Shown: positions 25,716 to 36,062 of the stretch, in pieces
Position numbering within the stretch: position 1 is the first letter of the stretch
Layout of the letters: each line of letters opens with the position of its first letter
DNA from: Dermatemys mawii
Lineage: Eukaryota; Chordata; Testudines; Dermatemydidae
Assembly: GCA_007922305.1 (NCBI GenBank)
Contig: ML677365.1
Coordinates: 11,071,703 to 11,135,702, forward strand
Direction of reading: 5' to 3'
Length of the DNA stretch: 64,000 nucleotides
The notes under the pieces: model-generated
Told to the model about the DNA's origin: nothing
The model's database searches: none
Seen by the model: only the letters and a program-made list of their open reading frames with translations
Position numbers and translations under genes: made by a program

Positions 25716-25965
25716 CAAAAAGTCCTGTGGCACCTTAAAGACTAATTAAAGTATTAGAGCATAAGCCTTCATGGGTTAATACCCACTTCATCGGATGCAT
25801 GCAGTGGCGCACGCACACCCACTGCATGCATCTGACGAAGTGGGTATTAGCCCATGAAAGCTTATGCTCTAATACTTTAGTTAGTCTTTAAGGTGCCACA
25901 GGACTCTTTGTCACTTCTGCAATTCCAGACTAACACGGCTACCCCTCTGATTCTTGAGTCCAAAA
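25716..25965 (+). mobile_element. Penelope-like terminal-repeat palindrome with hammerhead-like cores
   Basis: Two arms of about 90 bp (about 25716-25807 and 25819-25911) are nearly complete reverse complements around a short centre at the ACGCACACCC stretch. The right arm on plus reads CTGACGA (25832-25838), a GTGGG/CCCAT stem, GAAA (25856-25859), a GC-TTAT-GC mini-stem and UC: the ordered core of a hammerhead ribozyme. The left arm holds a decayed inverse copy (CCGATGA and GAAG on minus). The tail GACTAACACGGCTACCCCTC resembles the tail of the Penelope-like element at 58.3-59.0 kb. No stem I is evident, so activity is uncertain. Confidence 0.65.
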
Positions 25966-26188
25966 AGTTCTCAAAGGTTGTTGAAATCCTCAACCTCTGA
26001 CAAAGCCAGCCAAAGTGCCTGTAGTATGGCATACGCTACCTAACACTGGTCTACAATTTAACAATTGGATAGCTGCCTGCCTGATTACATATAATAATGG
26101 TTTGAAAGGGACATTTAATTGGTGATTCTCTCCACTACAAAAATGAAGCTAAGCTACTGTGTGCACCTTTGAATACCGCAAAAAAATA
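25966..26188. other. short spacer with a repeated transposon-end-like motif
   Basis: At 26041-26058 the 18-mer TAACACTGGTCTACAATT occurs; the same 18-mer occurs at 35715-35732 beside the unclassified element. Otherwise unremarkable. Confidence 0.5.
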
Positions 26189-26563
26189 GTTACTCACCTT
26201 CTCATAACTGTTGTTCTTTGACATGTGTTGCTCATGTCCATTTAAATTAGGTGTGTACATGTCACATGCACAGTCATCGAAAGGTTTTTCCCCTAGCAGC
26301 ATCTGTTGGTTCGGCAGTGGAGCCCTTTAGAATGGCACCCACATGGCGGCAAATATAGGTCCTTGCTGACCTGCTGCCTTTTCAGTTCTTCTTGCCAGTT
26401 ACTCTGACAAAGGGGAAGGTGGGTGGGTCTCGGAATGGACATGAGCAACACATCTCAAAGAACAACAGTTACAAAGAACGTGAGTAACTTTTTTTTCTTC
26501 TTCAAGTGCTTGCTCATGTTGATTCCAATTAGGTGACTCCCAAACCTTGACTATGAGGCAGGG

Positions 26564-27548
26564 TCAGAGTTCATCGAATTTCTGACTGGAGCACGGCTCT
26601 GCCCGATGCTGCATCACCTCAGGCATGAGAGGTGAAAGTGTGAACTGAAGACCACGTCGCCCGATCTCCTGGATCAGGACCTGGGCCAGGAACACTGCCA
26701 AGGAAGCTTGCTCTCTTGTGGAATGTGCTGTTACTGCAGGGGCTGGAACCTTTGCTAGATCGTAGCATGCCTGGTTACAGTCCGTGATCCACGATGAAAT
26801 TCTCTGTGATGAGACCTGGAGGCCCTTCATTCTTTTCACAACTGCCAAGAACAACTGGTTCGACTTACAGACCGGCTTTGTGAGTTCAACGTAAAAGGCC
26901 AGCGCTCACTGAATATCCAAGGAGTGTAGTCTTTGTTCTTGACTAGCCACATGAGGCTTAGGATAAAAGACAATAGGAAAATGTCCTGACTAGCATGGAA
27001 TTGGGACACAACTTTTCAGAGAAAGAGTGAATGAGGCTTAAGTTTCACCTTGTCTTTATAAAAAATGGTATAAGGAGGATTGGCGGTTAGGGCTTTAAGC
27101 TCCCATGCTCTCCTTGCTGATGTAATGGCAACTAAGAAAGCCACCTTCCATGATAGGTAGAGCAATGAACAAGTGAGCAGGGGTTCAAATAAGGGCCCCA
27201 TAGTCTGGACAGGACCAGGTTGAGATCCCACACCGGGACTGGTTGCCTAACATGCCTGTCGAGACCTTTCAGGAAACAATGACCATCAGCTTGGCGAAGA
27301 CTGAACATCCAGCTGCTCCCAGGTGGAAGGCTGCTGTGGTTGCCAGGTGGACCTTGAGGGTTGATGCCGAGAAGCCTTGCTGTTTTAGGTACAGTGGGTA
27401 GTCTAAGATGAGCAGTATGGGTGACTATGTCGGGGGAACACAAACCTGAGAACACCAGACTGCAAAACTTTTCCACTTGCCAGGTGGTGGCCCTGATGGA
27501 TGGTTTCCTGATACCAAGCAGGACCTCCTTAACAGACTTGGAGCACAT
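26564..27548 (-). pseudogene. DIRS tyrosine recombinase, frameshifted
   Basis: The enzyme joins circular DIRS cDNA to the genome by recombination. The segment WDLNLVLSRLWGP leads into LYLSWKVAFLVAITSARRAW, whose SARRAWEL carries the first catalytic Arg of the tyrosine-recombinase signature, then ELKALTANPPYTIFYKDKV. After another frame change comes QVSSQRISSWITDCNQACYD and TPAVTAHSTR-like PAVTAHSTREQAS, whose HSTR is the His-x-x-Arg pair. The catalytic Tyr region is not certain. The frame is broken near 27150-27230 and again below 27010. Recognised by memory of reptile and fish DIRS proteins. Confidence 0.7.
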
Positions 27549-27569
27549 GAGCTCCTTCGGATTTAGCCA

Positions 27570-28600
27570 TGAAGCTTACAAGCGGTGAGGTAGAGAGACT
27601 CGAGATCGGAATGATGAAGGCAACTGTGGTCTTGGGTAATCAGGTCTGGAAGCAGAGGCAACAAGGTTGGAATGTCCATCGGTAGTTCCAGGAGGGTGGT
27701 ATACCAGTGCTGGCGAGGCTGCCTTGTCGCTGTGGATTTTGAGCAGAACTTTGTAGACGAGTGGAAATGGTGGGAAAGCATACAATAGATGGTCCATGCA
27801 CGGCAGGACAAATGTATCCACTAGAGAGCCTGGTCTGTGATTCCAGAAGGAACAGAACCAAGAGCATTTTCTGTTGTTCTTTGTAGCGAATAGGTCAACT
27901 TGGAGAACTCCCCACCTTTGGAAAATGATGTGCACTACATCTATGCGTATAGACTACTAGTGATTGTAGAAGGATCTGCTGAGATGGTCTGCCAGCTCAT
28001 TCTGAGAATCTGGGAGGTAAGATGCTTCCAGGTGAATAGAGTGGGCTATGAAGAAGTCCCACAGCTTGAGGGCTTCCCGACATAGGGGAGAGGAATGAGC
28101 CCCACGCTGCTTATTTATATAAAACATCAAAGTTCTGTTGTCCGTCATTACCTCCATGCATTTCCTTGCAAATGGGCCTGGAAGGTTTAGCATGCCAGTC
28201 GGACTGCTCTCAGCTCCTTGTCACTGATGTGGAGTGAGAGCTCATCTTGCAACCAGAGATCTTGTTTCTGACTTTCCTCAGGTGAGCTCCCCATCCCAAT
28301 GCTGATGCATCTATCACCAGGGACAGGGAGAGCTGAGGCTTGTCAAAGTGAACTCCCTCACACACCTCCTGTGGGTTGAGCCACTAATGAAGAGACTGAA
28401 GAACTGCCACCGGGAGAGTGAGCACCTTGTCCAGATTGTCACACACTGGCCAATAGACTGATGCCAGCCAAGCTTGGAGAGGCCTGAGCCTCAGCTTCAT
28501 GTGTTACTCCATGTACGTACATGCCGCCATGTGACCGAGGAGCTTCAAGCAATCCCTTGCTGTGGAGATGGGGTACCGCTTAAAGCTTTGAATTATGTCA
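27570..28600 (-). pseudogene. DIRS reverse transcriptase C-terminus and RNase H, broken
   Basis: From high to low coordinates: FKRYPISTARDCLKLLGHMA (28.59-28.5 kb), LRPLQAWLASVYWPVCDNLD, then VIDASALGWGAHLRKVRNK (about 28.32-28.27 kb), whose Asp is the first RNase H acid, then VMTDNRTLMFYINKQ (about 28.15-28.1 kb) with another acid, SPLCREALKLWDFFIAHSIH, LEASYLPDSQNELADHLSRS and WGVLQVDLFATKNNRKCSWF. Stops (for example within QSLH-stop-WLNP) and frameshifts make it non-functional. The reverse-transcriptase catalytic core itself is not visible. Confidence 0.75.
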
Positions 28601-28850
28601 GTCTATAAAAACCCGGGGAAGTACTTGTGAAGGCAAGTGACCGCAGTTCCATCAACAGTCACTGGTGGTAAGAAGGAACCAAAGAGACATTTATAGCAGG
28701 GAACTATATTCACCACCATTAGGGCATCAGGGTGCTCCATAGCTGACCCAATGGATGCTGCTAGGGGAAAAACCTTCCGACAACTGTGCACGCAGCACAC
28801 ACATCTAACTGGAATCAACATGAGCAAGCACTCTAAGAAGAACACAATGA

Positions 28851-31800
28851 ATTTACATAAAAGACGTGATGTGCCATTTACACTGTTGCAATTCCTCTCA
28901 AAACAAGGGTAGAGCTCAGCATATAAAATGATCATGCACTTGCCTTATGGACTTAAAGTGCCTTATTGGGATACCTCTTCTAAATTGTCCACTCTCAAGT
29001 CTCTGAGACACAACACACACTAAACTACGGTTTTGAACATAAACTTGAAATACGATGTTCTCTATTCGAGTACTCCAGTCAAAACCTGATAAATCAGGCT
29101 AGCCATGCAGTGATCTTATCCTTTCTGACTCTTTAATAAATCGAACCTTGTAAGTTCACGCTGTTGGAAGTTGTCACTAAATGAAATTGTGACCTTATCC
29201 GATGCGTGAACTTATCCTGCTGACAACTACATTTATTGTGTGGATAACAGAGAAAAAAAACCCTGACTTTTGATAATTGTGATCTTAGCCATATGTAACT
29301 TTAACAGATGGGATCTTTTTGATGTTCCATTAATGATTGGCCATGATCAGACCCTCTACTCAGAGAAAAACATTCCCCATAGGTAAGTGCCAGGGACACT
29401 GGAAGACAGTATTAAAAGTGCATGAAGAGGTAGTGGGTGACAGCAGTGAATCAGAAGCTATTAGCCAGACACAAAGAGCTTTGAATTAGCTTGTAATTGC
29501 ACTGGAAAAGATAACATAATAGAGGTGGCAAAATAGAAACATTCCCTTTTCACAGGATTCATTCAGTAGCTGAAAACCCTAAAACAAGTAACTGGAAATC
29601 TATGTACTAGTAACATAAAGCACGGTAAGTCACAGCACTCCTTGATGAATGCATAATACTGTATGACCCTTTGCTATACCGACTGGAAGTTACCATAACT
29701 AATGCTGAAGAACATCAGTTGATAAGGTTATTAATAGAGATATGATATGAAAATGCCCAATTGTCTGTTATAATGTTTGTCTGTCAAGTACTAAATATAC
29801 TGTACTTAATTCAGTTTAAGTATGAAAGTGAGTTCACACTTCTCCATAACTTATAGCACCTTATTCCATTCTGAAGTGTACTAGCTCTGGAATCAGGGCA
29901 TTTGACACGTGTTACAGTAGGATCTATTTCACAGCACTACAAAATCTGCTGTGGGATACATACAGCTGCTGTGGCTGTCACATTAGAAACAGTCTTACAT
30001 ACATATGAGGAAGGGTCACAGTAGGATTCAAACAGACTTAGTCTAAATCACTATCGATCCTTTTTAAAAAACAAACAAATAGAAGTTACTTTCCTAAGAA
30101 AAGTACAGACAGCTCCTAATATTACATACCTACTAACCCTGCCAACTTTCCTTCATCCTGGTGATGCTCTCACAATCCTGCTGACTTAATGGTTAAGGAG
30201 GAAACAATGAAATGCTTCTCTTTTTTCCATAACACATATACTCCTGCTGCTGCTTATCTGCCTTTGGTATCCTCATGGCCAGATCCATTCTCTCTCTCAC
30301 ACATCTGCAGGAGAAGGGGGAAGTATATTTGCTCATGTACTTCCTTCACCTATTCTGTAAGAGGCTCTCATTCTCCACAATATATGCCCCAGGAAGCTAA
30401 GAGAGTGAAAGAACATGTCGGGGGTGGGTAGGGAAAAGACCAGGTAGAGAGAGACTGGGAAGAGTGTTTGGCAAAGCACAGAAGGGGAGAAAAAAGAGGA
30501 TGGATAGAATCAGGAGAGAGGTGCTTGGTGAAGGGGAAAATGAAGGGAGAGAAACTGGGCTTGGTGAGGGGTGAAAGGGAACCCCTGAAAAACAAGAAGA
30601 TTGAGGGTGGTGAGAAAGAACCTGGGGGATAGAAAGAGTGAGCTGCATTTATGAAGGGAGAATGCATAGATGGTGGAGAGGACAGGAAGGAAGAGCCTGA
30701 GGAAGGGAAGACTGAGTTTAAGTATGGAATGAGGGAATGCATACATACATATGTATGCAAAATACATGTGTGCTTGACTGTCTGTCCATCCACACTGGAA
30801 CATACTTACGTATTCTTACTGCCCACGAATTAATTTATTAGTCAAAATATGTGAAAGCTGTTTCAATTACCCTAAACTATGCCAACAAAAATAAAAATAT
30901 TTCCTTGCCTAGCAGCTTAGCTGAACTCTTACTAAACCAAATTCTTATTGAAGTGTACCTAGGTTTTGACATCCAACAATAGTTTTCTTAAGGCATATAT
31001 TTAAAATTATAATTTTTTGAAAGTTTTAAATCTCTGAAACCTTCAGAAATTCAGATTTCTACTCTATTTGAAAGATGTAACCACCTTACATTTGTTGATA
31101 TATAATAAAATCAATATAAGTGAAGGAAATAAAAACTTTACGTTTATAAAGTACTTCAGATTCAGATAATCTCAAAACTCCCTACATTCACATAAAAAAG
31201 TGAGATTAGTTGGTCACCAGTGAGAGGCAGCCACCTCTGGGGTGAAAGAGGGCAACCATATTGCACCAGCAACATAACAGTTTTGAAAGAGGGAAAATTA
31301 AGCAAAGCATCTCCACCTGCAAATATTAATAGCTCAGAGCATGTCCCTACTTTGGCGAAAATTCCATGTCAATTTTAAAATTACTACAAATTCTCAGTAT
31401 TTTGTTTCATACCTCACTTCAAAGATTCCAAACAGCAGAGAAGTGGACATAGATACTGCTACACCATATATTAATAATCATCCATCAGTGGAGTCAATAC
31501 AGTCAATTTTAGGGCTGAATCAGAATCATTTCAAAATCATTTTTTAGCTGTCAAAGTCAGAAAGGAAGAGGAATTGCTGAAATTATGAAAATTGCTGGCT
31601 AGAGTTTGGTCATCCACTTGAGTGCAGCAGCCTCTTCTATAGCTGTCAAGGGAATATTTTCTACACTTGGACAATTTTGTTCCGTTTTGAGAAATCCACT
31701 CGAAGGAAAAGTAAGAAATATAGACATTCTAGCCTAAGGAATGAACAAAAATCATACAGCAAAGGAAGATGTTTATACCAAGAAAACCTGATAATCCTAA

Positions 31801-32598
31801 TGAATAACAAAGATCAGTTCAGCTGTTTCAAAGTCATTACAATCAACTTATTTTTTCTTAATCAGTTATTTATAATGTGACACATGGTTTACTAGCAGTA
31901 AAACCTTCCTACTGAACGAAGACTGAAAGTATTGCGACTGAGAGAGTGGCAGTCATCTTAAAGTCCATTTCATACAATTCTGCCAATTTTATTCATAATA
32001 GGTAAAATCAATGGGAAAGTCAACGGGACTTAGGTTCCTATGTCACTATGGGTGTTTTTGAAAATGTTACGCAATGTTTTATTAGAAAGGACACATGTAA
32101 CACAGTATTGTACATATTGTGCCCTTGCTGAGGCCAGTGCACCCCAGGGATAAACCCAGGGGCACTGCACCTGAGGAAGGAACAAAGCTTCACAGATCTG
32201 GCCACAACATGATGCAGGATAAGTACATGCCTTAGAAGGGCATGTGCTCCCTTCTGCAGCCAATAAGCTCTAATGAATCTCATAGAAGGGAACTAGAACC
32301 ATGGCCCTGTCCCTTTTGGCCTGTCTTGAACCCCAGAAAGCACTGGCAAGGAGCAGATGCTGCACACAGAAGAGAGCAGGGACCAGAGCTGTAGTTGGTC
32401 ACAGCACAGGGGACACCTGTGCAAGAACTAGTCACATTCTGACACCAGGTATGTCAAGCATCCTCCTCTGATGATGACAACTACACAGACATGCAATGTG
32501 TTCTGCATTGATTCATCATAACTCGTGTCCTTCCAAATTCATGGCCATGGAAAATGCATCACAGAGTGTGAAATCTGATCTTTTGTGTGCTTTTACCC
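28851..32598. other. intronic DNA; long purine-rich tract at about 30410-30730
   Basis: No gene seen. The plus strand from about 30410 to 30730 is strongly purine-biased (GGGAAAAGACC, AGAAGGGGAGAAAAAAGAGG and the like); its complement yields Ser/Pro/Phe-rich open frames of up to 141 codons that are compositional artefacts. A weak MIR/L2-like segment may lie near 31140-31260. The rest is featureless AT-rich DNA. Confidence 0.5.
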
Positions 32599-32603
32599 TA
32601 TAC

Positions 32604-32913
32604 CAGGGGTAGGCAACCTATGGCATGGGTGCCGAAGGCGGCACACAAGCTGATTTTCAGTGGCACTCACACTGCCTGGGTCCTGGCTACTGGTCTGGGG
32701 GCTCTGCATTTTAATTTAATTTTAAATAAAGCTTCTTAAATATTTTAAAAACCTTATTAACTTTACATACAAAAATAGTTTGTTTATATATTAAAGACTT
32801 ATAGAAAGAGACCTTATAAAAATGTTAAAATGTATTACTGGCACACGAAACCTTAAATTAGAGCGAATAAATGAAGAATCGGCACACCACTTCTAAAAGG
32901 TTGTTGACCCCTG
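32604..32913. mobile_element. non-autonomous DNA transposon (MITE)
   Basis: Terminal inverted repeats CAGGGGTAGGCAACCT at the left and, inverted, CAGGGGTCAACAACCT at the right. The flanks TATAC (32599-32603) and TATAC (32914-32918) are identical, marking exact borders. The interior is AT-rich (GGCACACAAGCTGATTTTCA ... TTACTGGCACACGAAACC) and non-coding. CAGGGGTnGGCAACC ends are those of a widespread sauropsid hAT-like MITE, although the visible direct repeat is 5 bp rather than 8. Confidence 0.8.
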
Positions 32914-32936
32914 TATACCATTCAGATTTCATGGGG

Positions 32937-33315
32937 AGAGACTGGTGTTTCTCAAATTGGAGGTCCTAACCTAAAAGGGAATTGCAGGGGGGTCTACAAG
33001 ACTATTTTAGGGGGGCTGTGGTATTGCCACCCTTACTTCTGTGCTACTGCCTTCAGAACTGGGCAGCTGGAGAGTGGCAGCTGCTGACTGAGGGCCCAGG
33101 TCCGCAGGCAGCAGCGCAGAAGTATGGCAATACCACACTATACCATCATTACTTCTACACTGCTGTTGGCAGCATCTCTGCCTTCAGAGCTGGGCTCCTG
33201 GCCAGCAGCCTCTGCTATCCAACTGCCCACCATCAGGAGCAGTGCAGAAGTAAGAGTAGCGATATTGCAACCACAGTTTTAGTTCCGCCTGCCATGGGAG
33301 TCATCCCAATGTGAA
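32937..33315. repeat. GC-rich turtle interspersed repeat with internal inverted repeats
   Basis: GC-richer than its surroundings. The phrase GCAGAAGTATGGCAATACCA recurs in inverted and direct forms (TGGTATTGCCACCCTTACTT; CAGAAGTAAGAGTAGCGATA), and CTTCAGAGCTGGGC appears in both halves. This pattern matches a repeat I associate with turtle genomes, probably a non-autonomous DNA transposon. Exact ends were not established. The 110-codon open frame inside is not a gene. Confidence 0.6.
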
Positions 33316-35714
33316 GGGTGCTCGGATCCGGGGATCGAAACAGAATCAGATCCTGGGTTTACCTTTAAGTGTTGAAGTCTAAATTTTATCAAAGAAGAAA
33401 AAGAAAGTCTGGGGTTTATTTAATCATTGTATGAGGTTGACTTTCATCCCCTCAGTCTATCTCACTGTTCAAAGGGTGTGTTTACTAGCTGCACAGAAAC
33501 AAAAGTCAGGACAGAAATGCTTAAGATAATATTTAGAAGTAAAAACAACCTGTGCTGTTAAAGACTCCTCACTGTGATTTTTCTTGTGAGAGTTAATGTA
33601 AACTCCACTTTTACATAGATACTTCAAACTGGCAAAGAAGTTTCTCAATTATACTGTGGCACTGTACAGACCCAGCAGGCAGAGTAGGTACTTTATCCTA
33701 GTTACCTGTAGTTTGTGCAACATTTCTCACTGTCTCTCTCCCCTCTCTTCAGCACAAATGCACATGATATGGAAATGCCAGACTTGGCAAGAGCAGGCTC
33801 ATGATATTACTGAAGAGGGTTTTCTTGATAAGATCATCATCTGCTGCTGGACTCTTGGGTTTGCTCCTTTCCTCAGCAGAGGAGCAGCTGCCCCTGATAA
33901 GTGTCCCTTTGTGTGGAGATTCTCTTCTGATATATGCAAAGACATTTCATCCCCATGCCTGTTTGTTTTGTTAGTTGCTTCCTGTAGCTAGAATACAACA
34001 AGTATATGGCACTTTATGTGTAAAACACTGAGTAAATGATGCAGTTTTACAAACTAAGCACACATAGCTCAGGCTCACACCTTCATTTTCTAAAAGAGAA
34101 ACAATCCTGTATAAAGAAAGTTAAATACTTTGCCCTCACATACCTAAATCTTGCATTAAGAACTCTGGAATACTTTGGGATGTAATGTACTATTATTCTT
34201 TTACTACATATCTGTAAAATATTATTCTTTTACTACATATCTGTAAAATATTATGTATATGTTATTATAAGTAATATGTAATGTCTAAATGTTTGTTGCA
34301 CTAGGACACATTTTCATTTTTTCTTACTTTAAAAAAAAATGTCTGGTGTCAAAATACTCTGCCGTATCGTAAGCATGGTGGTTTGAAGCCACATAGCACT
34401 CTTAGCTTAACATAGAAATCTATCAACGTTAAACTTTAAAAAAGACTTGTAATTAACATTATAGAACATTTAAAAGTATCAAAATGTACTGGAAAATATT
34501 CCACTTAGCACAGAAAGTCAGAGGAATGAGATCATCTCTGCGTGTATCTATGGTGTCTTCTCAGTTTACGGTACTTACACTTAGAGACAAAAGGATCTAT
34601 TTTTATCTCTTATTTGTGTATCAGAACAGATGAATTTATTTGTTCACTAACAGATATGCATGTTCAGAACTGTGAGCCTACTGCTTTGATGCTGACTTCC
34701 AACCCCCAGGACACATGACCGGACAACCAAAAATATAAATTTAGCACAGAAACTGATGCACCAATATTTTTTTTCCTCTTTAATTTGTAAGAAAGTACTA
34801 AGGCTTTCTGAAAGAGACTCAGTACTGAGGAAAAAGAACAATTCCAAAGAAGGAGCTAATTGCCTCAGAGTTTAGTATGGCCATCCACAAGATTCAGTTA
34901 CCATAGGTCCCAGTGGAGAGAAGAATTGGGATAAAGGGAAACTGAATGCCATGCTCCAGTGTATGCATTCTGTATACAGTTCCATCCATTATAAGCATAA
35001 TTTATATGAAGAATACAATTATTATAAATAGAGATGAATGTAGTATAAATATAATGTACAACACCAGAATTTAAATTAATCATTTATTTTCACTTGTTGG
35101 GGATGGCCAGACAAAACATACATGGCTCCGCATTGCTCCAGCACTCATGAGTTATGTGCTTATCTACAACTTCTATGATGCAGTACCAGCAGTGGCCAAC
35201 ACAGCTTTTTCCCACCTTCATCTAGCAAGGAGACTGTGACGGCTTCTTTTGGATACAGATTGCATTACCTGTATACTTGGCTTTAATATTTCCATTTAGA
35301 CTACTGCTGTGCACTCTACATGCAGCTACACTTTAAATCAGATTTTGGTAGTGGTGCAGAAAGGGGCACCCACTTATTAAGCAGGGTATCTAACTATGGG
35401 TGAAATATATCACCTGTGTAGAAGGCCTATGCACTACTTAAATGACACTATGAGGCTTACATAGGACTTAACTAGCACAGAGGCCTTTTGCCAGCTATCT
35501 GCATAGGATGAACTTGACAACACAAATAAACCCAGCTAAATCAACAAAACTATTCACACAAGAAAGAGAAGAATTCAGCTCACTGTGTGACCCTAAGTAA
35601 ATCAGCTTACTGTGGGTGAGATAAATTACTGTGGGTGAGGTAAATCAGCTCACTGTGGGTGAGATTCTCAAAAGAGCATAGTCACCTACGTCCAACATTT
35701 AGGCACCACTAAGA
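33316..35714. other. intronic DNA, no gene seen
   Basis: AT-rich; contains the 29-bp tandem duplication listed separately. A TAAATCAGCTCACTGTGGGTGAG-like unit is repeated imperfectly two to three times at about 35578-35662. Nothing else recognised. Confidence 0.5.
34192..34249. repeat. perfect 29-bp tandem duplication
   Basis: The unit starting ATTATTCTTTTACTACATAT occurs twice with no mismatch at 34192-34220 and 34221-34249. The identity points to a recent duplication or possibly an assembly artefact. Confidence 0.9.
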
Positions 35715-36062
35715 TAACACTGGTCTACAATTTTTTAGAAGTCGTCTGCTTCAGAGATAAAATGTGATATTTATTATGTATTTTGATGTGCTGAATTCAG
35801 ATATGACAATTAAAACAACTGATTGGCTACTGTTTCTAGGATATTTAAGTTTTTACATTTTATGTCTATGTATATTGTGTAGATAGTAGAGTTTTAATCA
35901 TAAATTGTAAACCTAGGTCTTTTCATGTGTTTATGGTTGCTTTACATGATAATATTTCACCTGTTCTGTTTATGTAACACTTTAAAAATCAGCAAAAGGG
36001 TTATATAAATAAAATGTATTATGAAACAAAAGGCAAAAAGCTATTATGTACATAGTTTAGTC

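Larger units (their letters stand above)
26189..28850 (-). mobile_element. DIRS-type retroelement (tyrosine recombinase), 5'-deleted
   Basis: DIRS elements are retroelements that integrate with a tyrosine recombinase instead of a DDE integrase. Seen here on the minus strand, in the expected order: RNase H region, then recombinase. The ends are inverted relative to each other: plus 26255-26310 (TCGAAAGGTTTTTCCCCTAG, then CAGCATCTGTTGG) matches minus 28790-28735 (TCGGAAGGTTTTTCCCCTAG, then CAGCATCCATTGG). A second inverted pair lies within the left end (26189-26240 against 26436-26488). A reverse-transcriptase active-site motif was not found, so the front part is probably deleted. Many stops and frameshifts. 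Confidence 0.8.

Noticed and set aside
30368..30803. Ser/Pro/Phe-rich minus-strand open frames of up to 141 codons
   Set aside because: They are the complement of a purine-rich tract; several overlapping frames stay open at once because of composition, and no domain, start context or splice signal supports a gene.
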